32,229 nucleotides of DNA from Mastigocoleus testarum BC008. Lineage in GTDB: Bacteria > Cyanobacteriota > Cyanobacteriia > Cyanobacteriales > Nostocaceae. The notes under the pieces were generated by a model, which worked only from the letters and a program-made list of their open reading frames with translations, was not told the DNA's origin and did no database searches. Every line of letters starts with the position of its first letter. Positions within the stretch are counted from its first letter, which is position 1. This document shows positions 26,435 to 32,229 of the stretch, piece by piece. The position numbers and the translations under genes were made by a program. The stretch is taken from contig NZ_LMTZ01000021.1 in NCBI RefSeq assembly GCF_001456025.1, forward strand, positions 1 to 32,229, in the 5' to 3' direction.

Positions 26435-27157
26435 GTGTCTATTCCTCTTCTAACTTATTCTCCTTCCAGTCAAAATCAACGCGTACCTGGGTATGAAATT
26501 CCAAACGAAGAAAAACCCAGAGTTTATTCTAGTGAATTTTCATATAATCCCAAAGAAATCAATGAGTTAATTTGGGCTGCATACTATCAAGTATTCCACG
26601 AGCAACAGATGCTCAGCAGTAACCGCCAAGCATTCTTAGAATCTCAGCTTGCATCAGGTCAGATTACTGTAAAAGACTTTGTCAGAGGATTAGCACTTTC
26701 CGATCCATTTCGTCGACTAAACTACAATAGCAACAACAACTATCGTTTCGTTGAAATCTGTTTTCAACGTCTTTTAGGTCGTCAAGTTTACGATGAACGT
26801 GAAAAACTTGCTTGGTCAATTGTATTAGCAACCAAGGGTCTGAGAGGTTTTATTGATGAATTACTAAATAGTGAAGAGTACATGACCAATTTTGGTTATA
26901 GCACCGTTCCTTATCAAAGACGACGTATTTTACCTCAACGTTCTCATGGTGAATTACCCTTTGCTCGCATGGCTCGTTATGGGGAAGACTACCGTAATAA
27001 ACTACCAAAATCTAGCTTAGCTGCTGCATTCAAACCTAAATATGAGCTTTCTGATAAACCCATTGTTTTAGGTCTTTTAGCAACTTCTGCAGCGTTGGTT
27101 ATTGCTGTATATCTATTACCTATACTTGGTGTTCTACCAAAATTGGGTACATTTTAG
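26435..27157 (+). CDS. cpcL: Membrane-anchored phycobilisome rod linker CpcL (CpcG2)
   Basis: The 240-residue protein starts MSIPLLTYSPSSQNQRVPGY, the conserved N-terminus of rod-core linkers. A PBS-linker domain follows (ELIWAAYYQVFHEQQML, DFVRGLALSDPFRRL, FVEICFQRLLGRQVYDE). The decisive feature is the C-terminal hydrophobic helix (about 212-234, GLLATSAALVIAVYLLPILG). This is diagnostic of CpcL, which tethers phycocyanin rods to the thylakoid near photosystem I/NDH instead of to the allophycocyanin core. The open frame extends 12 codons upstream to a GTG at 26399, but family alignment and a TAGG-like Shine-Dalgarno support the GTG at 26435. No cpc genes adjoin it, so it is an isolated linker. 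A candidate terminator follows at 27239. Confidence 0.9.
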   Translation: MSIPLLTYSPSSQNQRVPGYEIPNEEKPRVYSSEFSYNPKEINELIWAAYYQVFHEQQMLSSNRQAFLESQLASGQITVKDFVRGLALSDPFRRLNYNSNNNYRFVEICFQRLLGRQVYDEREKLAWSIVLATKGLRGFIDELLNSEEYMTNFGYSTVPYQRRRILPQRSHGELPFARMARYGEDYRNKLPKSSLAAAFKPKYELSDKPIVLGLLATSAALVIAVYLLPILGVLPKLGTF

Positions 27158-27238
27158 ATATCTAAACAGTTACTGGTTAACGATTTAGACAAATCACATT
27201 TAAATATCTGTTGAAGATGTTTTCATCTCTTCATCTTT

Positions 27239-27270
27239 ACTTCACAAACTGAGTTGTGAAGTCTATATTT
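27239..27270 (+). terminator. Candidate terminator of cpcL
   Basis: A perfect 9-bp stem (ACTTCACAA with TTGTGAAGT) around a 6-nt loop is followed by CTATATTT, about 80 bp after the CpcL stop. The stem is AT-rich and the T-run interrupted, so strength is uncertain. Confidence 0.5.
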
Positions 27271-27277
27271 CTTTTAC

Positions 27278-27326
27278 AGAGACGCGGTCTTTCTGATCTA
27301 ACTTCAGGTCATAGTATCGCGTCTCT
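27278..27326. repeat. GAGACG-type palindromic repeat
   Basis: Perfect 9-bp arms AGAGACGCG and CGCGTCTCT are separated by 31 bp. It is the same family as the other GAGACG palindromes in this window, with an insertion between the arms. Confidence 0.6.
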
Positions 27327-27534
27327 AAAGATTATTTTTGACAAAAAATCCAAACCGATGTGGCTATTAAATATTTTCAATTTAGAGATTTTTAAAGAAT
27401 AATTTCTGCCGTAATTTCTGAATAAAATCCAAAAAGATAGCTCTGTTACATTCGATTGATGAATTGTCTGTAAATATAAAATTTGCTCTTCGGAAAAAAC
27501 TTTCTGATTTACTAAATTTAGTTCGAGAGTTTTT

Positions 27535-28572
27535 ATGCAGAAAAAAACAATCGTATTGGTAACTGGTGCATCAGGATTTATTGGCGCTCATTGTGTCTTA
27601 GCTTTGCTAAAGAAGGGTTATGCGGTTCGAGCAGTTGTGCGTTCGGAATCGCGAATAGAGAAATGCAAAGCCCTAATTAACGAACATTGTTCCGGTGATG
27701 CGGATGTAGAATATGCGATCGCAACTCTGGATGCAGATCGAGGGTGGGATACTGCGGTTGAAGGGTGCAAATATGTTATTCATGTTGCTTCGCCATTACC
27801 ATTAAACCAACCATCAGACCCAAATAAACTCATAATACCTGCCCGCGACGGTACTTTACGGGTCTTAAAAGCTGCTAGTCGTGCGGGTGTAAAAAGGATT
27901 GTTATAACATCTTCAGAGGCTGCAGTATGTGGCTCTCCCTTAAGAGAAAAAGACTATATTTACGATGAAAAAGATTGGACAGATCTAAGTAATAAAACAG
28001 TCACGGCTTACAATCAAAGTAAAACCATTGCAGAACGAGCAGCTTGGAATTTTGTCAATGAAAATAACTCTATAGAACTAGCAACTGTATGTCCAGGTGT
28101 TGTATTGGGTCCAATGTTAGAGCCAAAAGTTAACACTTCTTTAGAGTTGATCAAAAGACTGATGAATGGAAGTATGCTACTAATTCCACCTATTGGCTAC
28201 GAAATTGTAGATGTTCGTGATGTTGCAGACTTACATTTACTAGCGATGGAAAAACCCAATGGTGCAGGTGGTAGATTTATCGCAAGTGCTGGGTTCATGT
28301 GGTTGGAAGAAGTAGCTGAAACTCTCCGCAGCAGTTTGGGTAAAGACGCAAATAAAGTCCCTACTCGTCACGCACCTACTTGGTTGGTTCGTTTTTTAGC
28401 ATTATTCGATCCTACTATCCGTATAATTTTACCCGATCTCAATCAGTTAAGAAGAACTAGTTATGAAACTTCTAGAAGGGAATTAGGATGGATACCGAGA
28501 CCTCCCGATGAAGCTGCGATCGCTACTGCTAAGAGTTTGCTTGCTTATGGAATACTTGATCGCAATTCTTGA
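27535..28572 (+). CDS. NAD(P)-dependent extended SDR (dihydroflavonol-4-reductase-like)
   Basis: The 345-residue protein has an N-terminal Rossmann motif VTGASGFIGAHCVLALLKKG (TGxxGxxG), followed by RAVVRS, whose Arg favours NADPH binding. The catalytic pair is YNQSK (Y159, K163), with a Thr/Ser-rich ITSSEAAVCG strand before it. The order and the TVCPGVVLGPML segment match the dihydroflavonol reductase/cinnamoyl-CoA reductase-like branch of extended short-chain dehydrogenases. The substrate is unknown; bacterial members reduce various aldehydes, ketones or sugar-nucleotide intermediates. It stands alone with no pathway partners, and GAGAG lies about six to ten bases before the ATG. Length is normal for the family. 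Confidence 0.85.
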   Translation: MQKKTIVLVTGASGFIGAHCVLALLKKGYAVRAVVRSESRIEKCKALINEHCSGDADVEYAIATLDADRGWDTAVEGCKYVIHVASPLPLNQPSDPNKLIIPARDGTLRVLKAASRAGVKRIVITSSEAAVCGSPLREKDYIYDEKDWTDLSNKTVTAYNQSKTIAERAAWNFVNENNSIELATVCPGVVLGPMLEPKVNTSLELIKRLMNGSMLLIPPIGYEIVDVRDVADLHLLAMEKPNGAGGRFIASAGFMWLEEVAETLRSSLGKDANKVPTRHAPTWLVRFLALFDPTIRIILPDLNQLRRTSYETSRRELGWIPRPPDEAAIATAKSLLAYGILDRNS

Positions 28573-28655
28573 AATAACTATTTATTACCCAACACGGTTC
28601 AGATAAGACTATAGCGGTTTCCATTTGAATCAAATACATTTTATATTCCCATTCT

Positions 28656-28709
28656 GTGGAGATGTTGCAGAGGCTAACGCCGACACCGCAGGCTCTGCAA
28701 CGTCTCTAC
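28656..28709. repeat. Long-arm GAGACG palindromic repeat
   Basis: Seventeen-base arms (gtggagatgttgcagag and ctctgcaacgtctctac) pair with two mismatches and enclose a 20-bp GC-rich loop (gctaacgccgacaccgcagg). It is the largest member of the GAGACG family in the window. Confidence 0.7.
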
Positions 28710-28802
28710 AAGGTGTCTGCACTCAACCGAAAACCCCTATATTCACATCTTGCATCAAGAAAAACGCTTGAATAAATAATACTCAGTGTAACTGACCGCC
28801 TT

Positions 28803-28849
28803 GGACTAAAAGTCCCAGGCTTATAGGCAAAGTCCTTTAAAAGAGGACT
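28803..28849. repeat. Twin hairpin repeat (GGACT/AGTCC)
   Basis: Hairpin GGACT-aaa-AGTCC is followed 15 bp later by AGTCCT-ttaaaag-AGGACT. All four arms carry the same AGTCC motif, so alternative pairings are possible. The unit resembles dispersed cyanobacterial intergenic repeats. Confidence 0.55.
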
Positions 28850-29133
28850 GAAGAAAGCTTGAAAAAAAGTCTTATTAATAACTATTGTTTTTAGTCATTT
28901 GCACTTATAAGTGCAAGATTTGAGTATAAATTTGTTGGTAGGATGTTACATATGCTAACGACGCCCTTACTGCTCTGCAAGGTCTTTACATGCCAAAAAT
29001 AATCATGGTTCAATTTTAACTGAAGCGTATAAATTTATGACTTATGGGAGCGCACCAAGATACGCCCTAATTAATGATATTTTCTTAAAATGAGATAATT
29101 CCAGTGAAATCTAGCTTTTTCAGCAGAATTTAT

Positions 29134-29342
29134 CCGCCTTCGGCGGAAGGCAGAAGTACGAGGGCAGAGGGCAGAAGGAAAAACCTGGTATAAAAACTAA
29201 AACTTCTTGCCTATTACTAACGTAACGCTGCGCTAACCGCCACTGGGGTTTAAAACCCCACCGTCTTACGGTGTCCACAATTAGTTGGGGTTTAAATCCC
29301 CATCTAATTGAACTTCTGCCTTCTGCCTCCTGCCTTCTGCCT
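29134..29342. repeat. Fold-back unit: inverted heptamer arrays flanking hairpins
   Basis: The left array (29146-29178) has AGGCAGA-type heptamers. The right array (29313-29342) has the complementary CTTCTGCC units. Between them lie three hairpins: TGGGGTTT/AAACCCCA (29244-29260), CCGT/ACGG (29261-29271), and CAATTAG..TGGGG with CCCCA..CTAATTG (29278-29310). A CCGCC-ttc-GGCGG hairpin (29134-29146) precedes them. The two arrays could pair to form one long structure ending just before the next gene. Confidence 0.65.
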
Positions 29343-29363
29343 TTTTTAATATAAAGGGATATT

Positions 29364-29558
29364 ATGCGCGATTCAGTAACTTATCAACTTTTAGTAGACG
29401 AAGGTCGAGCTGAAGGTAGTCAAGAAGCTACTCACAAAATAGCAATTAACCTTCTCAAAGAAGGACTTTCGATTGAATTAATTGCAAAAACAACTGGTTT
29501 AATGGTGGAAGAAGTGCAGCAATTACAAAGCACTCAAGTTGATAATCAGGCTGAGTAA
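29364..29558 (+). CDS. Small protein resembling the tail of Rpn/PD-(D/E)XK-type nucleases, 64 aa
   Basis: The sequence starts MRDSVTYQLLVDEGRAEGSQ and ends in KIAINLLKEGLSIELIAKTT followed by GLMVEEVQQLQ. This resembles the C-terminus of large cyanobacterial Rpn/YhgA-like or DUF4351-containing putative transposase/nuclease proteins, where a repetitive EGxxEG stretch precedes an LLxxGLSIExIAxxTGL helix-turn-helix-like motif. The catalytic PD-(D/E)XK part is absent and I see no trace of it upstream, where only repeats lie. AAGGGA sits about six bases before the ATG and a good terminator follows at 29599, so it may be an expressed stand-alone protein and not debris. Confidence 0.6.
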   Translation: MRDSVTYQLLVDEGRAEGSQEATHKIAINLLKEGLSIELIAKTTGLMVEEVQQLQSTQVDNQAE

Positions 29559-29598
29559 ATATTTATTACTTATTTCTTTTTCTTGTTGTATTGAGATT

Positions 29599-29629
29599 TC
29601 CAGTGTGTTTGATATGCACTGGATTTTTT
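29599..29629 (+). terminator. Rho-independent terminator
   Basis: A perfect 7-bp stem (TCCAGTG with CACTGGA), an 11-nt loop, then six T, 40 bp after the 64-residue gene. It separates that gene from the dynamin-like gene. Confidence 0.85.
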
Positions 29630-29825
29630 GTGTGCTGTGAACAATATGAAGGTGTTTCAGAAACTTTATAGTAATAGTGTAATAAATAAACATCATACAC
29701 TTAAGTATTATTTATTATTTTTAACTTAAATACTCAAAAGCTCTAGGGTAAATACTTAGAGGCAATTACAAAATTCATGAAGTAAAATACGAACATTAAT
29801 AATGTAACTTATAAAACATAATAAA

Positions 29826-32229
29826 GTGATTATAAATCAACTTCAAGGAAGTACTCCTAAAAAAATAAATATTGATTATAAGTTAAACAACACTCGTCAA
29901 CTCTTACAAGAACTAGGTAACTCAATTTCTAAGTTGGTCAACTCCTCAGAGGATGTTTTTTCCGACCCTGGAATCAAATCTTCCTTAAAAGAATTTTTTA
30001 CTGTTTATCAAGAAGCAGTAGAAAGGTTAGAAAATCCTAGTTTTCGGATTGCAACTTTAGGAACAACCTCTTCAGGAAAATCAACTATTGTTAATGCGCT
30101 AATTGGTCGGAAAATTGCACCGATTGAAGCAGGGGAAATGAGTGGTGGGGTTCTCAGTCTTAAACATTCTCAGCAACGAAAACTTAAGATTGCAGATACT
30201 AAGGATGCTGTTTGGGATACTGGAGAATGGACGGGATTAAGTGATGAGGATTTATATCAACGCATTCGTACAGTAATGCACTCTTATCACGATGCGCGAA
30301 AGAAACGGGAATATGTCGCACCACAAGTTACTGCTTCTGTTCCTCTTTTACCTGCTTCCGATCCTTCTTTTCTAGGTTTACCGGAGGGGATAGGGATTGA
30401 ATTATTTGACTTACCCGGACTTAAATCAGTTCAAGACCGGACTAACTTAGCAACTATTCAACAGCAAGTTAATAAAGCCTTTAGTATAGTAGCTTTAGAC
30501 TATATGCAGGTAGATGACAATCACAGAAAGCTTTTATTGGAAGAATTAAAAAAAGTCGTTGAATATTTACAGGGTCGTACAGACTCAATGATTTTTATCT
30601 TAAATCGGGTGGATCAACGAGGTACAGATGATTTACCCCTAGAAGAGCGAATTAATAAGCTAAGAAAAGAAATACAAGAGGTTTTATCGCTTCCTAAACT
30701 TCCTGATGTTATTCCTTTTAATGCTCGTCTTTTATATTATGCTCAATGTGCTTGGGGTTCGGGAGCTTTGAACGAACCATCACAAATCGATGGGAAAACC
30801 CGCTTAAAGTTATTGAGTGCAATGTTTCAAGATTGTGCAAGTTTAATCAAACTAAATACGAAAGAAAATAAAAGTTTAAAAAGGTGGTTTCGCGATATTG
30901 AAGACCAAGTTGAGGATGAAGAATATATCGATGATGAAACCATGCGGAAAATTCTTCACTATTGTTTAGAGTGGAGTGGTGGTACAGAACTTTGGAAATG
31001 TTTCCGGGAAAGAGTTAAAGATTCGTTTGCTGAATTAGTTATACTTCCTGCATTAATGGGAGTATTTAATCACTATAATGCTTTATCTAAAAAATTTGAC
31101 GTTCTGATTGATGCAGGAAAGATTTATAATCAAGAACAAGTTAAAAGAAAACGAGAAAAAATCAACGATATTCGTAATTTTTTTCATCAACATGTTAAGC
31201 AAATAGGCAAAGAATTTAAAGCTGAAATTGAGGAATTAATATCAGGGTTGAAAAAACACGATCCTCAAGCAGATTTAGAAGTTGTAAAAAATGCCAAAGA
31301 AAAAGGATATGAAGGTTTTAATTCGATCGTAAATGCTGTCTCTGGTGTAGAAGCAGACTTGACTAAATATCTAATCGCTCCAGTTCGTTACGGTTTAAAT
31401 AACAATCAATTATATTTCCAGCTAAGAGATAAATTACAAGAAGTTGTATCCCCTGCATTAGCTGATGATATTGCTAAAACCTATGATAATGTGAGTCGAA
31501 GATTAAAATCATTTTCTCGTGAGTCAGAATATTTCGTAAAGTCTGTGAGAACTGATAATGATAAAGGGAAAAAAGAATTAGAGCATGATGAGCGTCATGT
31601 TCGTCTCTTGTATCACACCATGAAAGTAGCAATGTCAGCAAGAGCAGAATTTTTTCTGCAAGGGAAAGCAAAACAATTTGAACAAGCTTTAGAATCTTTC
31701 GTTGACGAACAAGTTAAGAGATTAAAAAATCATTTATCAGAACAAACATTCGCTTCTTTAATCGATCTAGAAAATGCAGCAATCAGTGATTTACAACAAA
31801 AATTAGATAAAAATTTACCAACCTTACCAGATAAGTTTTTCGAAGTGCAATATGATTTCAAACTAAATCATACTAGGAAAACAGAAGTAATTGGACAAAA
31901 AACAGAATATGAAACACGCACTAAAACAGAATATGAAAGTAATGAAGAAACTTATGAAGAAGGTTCTTGTTTCAAAGAAACAAAAACTAGAACAAAAACA
32001 CAACCTGTAACTCGTGAGTATCAAGAAGAAGTAACTCGTGATGTAACTGGAGAGGTTGAATATATTAATATGTTCCTCCCATCTCCCGACTTAATGGCTA
32101 AGCAATGGTCAAGTGGGGTGAAGAAAAAGAAAGAAAGTTTGTGGGTATCCCCTCAAAATTCCGGGGTAAGGAGTTACTCAGGTATCCATGACCAACCAAA
32201 AGGATTAGAAGAGGACTTATCCCGAATTA
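29826..32229 (+). CDS. Dynamin-like large GTPase, 3' end outside the window
   Basis: An uninterrupted frame of 801 codons runs to the window edge. GTPase motifs are G1 GTTSSGKST (79-87), G3 DLPG (195-198) inside GIELFDLPGLKSV, and G4 NRVD (260-263) after MIFIL. Long helical, charged regions follow (about 330-700, e.g. KRKREKINDIRNFFHQHVKQ), as in bacterial dynamin-like membrane-remodelling proteins. Near 695-740 comes a Lys/Thr/Glu-rich segment of KTEYE-type repeats. The G2 region (GEMSGGVLSL) lacks the usual Thr-rich form. The start is uncertain: an in-frame TAA lies 21 bases upstream, the only classical start between is GTG at 29826, and no Shine-Dalgarno precedes it. Its role is presumably membrane fission or protection. 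Neighbours give no clue. Confidence 0.85.
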   Translation, partial: MIINQLQGSTPKKINIDYKLNNTRQLLQELGNSISKLVNSSEDVFSDPGIKSSLKEFFTVYQEAVERLENPSFRIATLGTTSSGKSTIVNALIGRKIAPIEAGEMSGGVLSLKHSQQRKLKIADTKDAVWDTGEWTGLSDEDLYQRIRTVMHSYHDARKKREYVAPQVTASVPLLPASDPSFLGLPEGIGIELFDLPGLKSVQDRTNLATIQQQVNKAFSIVALDYMQVDDNHRKLLLEELKKVVEYLQGRTDSMIFILNRVDQRGTDDLPLEERINKLRKEIQEVLSLPKLPDVIPFNARLLYYAQCAWGSGALNEPSQIDGKTRLKLLSAMFQDCASLIKLNTKENKSLKRWFRDIEDQVEDEEYIDDETMRKILHYCLEWSGGTELWKCFRERVKDSFAELVILPALMGVFNHYNALSKKFDVLIDAGKIYNQEQVKRKREKINDIRNFFHQHVKQIGKEFKAEIEELISGLKKHDPQADLEVVKNAKEKGYEGFNSIVNAVSGVEADLTKYLIAPVRYGLNNNQLYFQLRDKLQEVVSPALADDIAKTYDNVSRRLKSFSRESEYFVKSVRTDNDKGKKELEHDERHVRLLYHTMKVAMSARAEFFLQGKAKQFEQALESFVDEQVKRLKNHLSEQTFASLIDLENAAISDLQQKLDKNLPTLPDKFFEVQYDFKLNHTRKTEVIGQKTEYETRTKTEYESNEETYEEGSCFKETKTRTKTQPVTREYQEEVTRDVTGEVEYINMFLPSPDLMAKQWSSGVKKKKESLWVSPQNSGVRSYSGIHDQPKGLEEDLSRI

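Larger units (their letters stand above)
27158..27534. other. Gap between cpcL and the reductase gene
   Basis: This 377-bp gap contains a candidate terminator (27239-27270) and a GAGACG palindromic repeat (27278-27326). I see no coding potential in the remainder. Confidence 0.5.
28573..29363. other. 791-bp repeat-dense intergenic region
   Basis: No gene is visible. At least three structured repeat units occupy it: a GAGACG palindrome with long arms (28656-28709), twin short hairpins (28803-28849), and a heptamer-flanked array of hairpins (29134-29342). Such density suggests accumulated dispersed elements, and possibly an expressed structured RNA. Confidence 0.6.

Noticed and set aside
29134..29342. 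CRISPR array
   Set aside because: The repeats are 7-bp units without unique spacers of constant length, and no cas genes are nearby.

Overview
The window is cyanobacterial DNA, most likely from a filamentous, Nostocales-like genome. The evidence is a CpcL/CpcG2-type phycobilisome linker with a C-terminal membrane anchor, a two-partner secretion locus linked to CHAT, DUF928 and CHASE2 genes, many HIP1 octamers (GCGATCGC), low GC, and interspersed heptamer and GAGACG-type palindromic repeats. No rRNA, tRNA or CRISPR array was seen. The genus is not resolved.

Layout. Positions 1-4150 carry mostly minus-strand genes. There is a tandem pair of class A beta-lactamase-like serine hydrolases, the downstream copy missing its C-terminal third; a 59-residue protein with its own terminator; and a 106-residue cyanobacterial protein. 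A GTG-started sulfate-type ABC ATPase (cysA-like) follows alone on the plus strand. Positions 5945-11348 hold a three-gene minus-strand cassette: an HExxH metallopeptidase, a ferritin-like protein and a BNR/YCF48-like beta-propeller with a FlgD-like tail. None has a recognisable signal peptide. This is the best candidate here for an undescribed system. The gap upstream of it holds a small membrane-protein gene interrupted by an in-frame stop.

Positions 12210-25237 form a secretion and signalling island. A TpsB (FhaC/ShlB) outer-membrane translocator is divergent from a TpsA (filamentous haemagglutinin-type) exoprotein gene. The TpsA gene is broken by a 7-bp tandem duplication; removing one copy restores a single 712-codon frame. 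A CHAT-domain TPR protein starts 17 bp later. DUF928, a CHASE2 hybrid histidine kinase, and a REC-histidine kinase overlapping it by ATGA complete the island. Inferred logic: an exported adhesin and its translocator, a caspase-like TPR protein, and a sensory phosphorelay.

Positions 25417-32229 hold a GNAT acetyltransferase, the CpcL linker (probable start at 26435, not the longer open frame), an extended-SDR reductase, a repeat-rich 0.8-kb gap, a 64-residue fragment resembling the tail of Rpn/PD-(D/E)XK-type proteins, and the first 801 codons of a dynamin-like large GTPase that runs off the window.

All assignments come from reading the sequence. No database search was possible, so family names rest on remembered motifs and confidence is graded accordingly.
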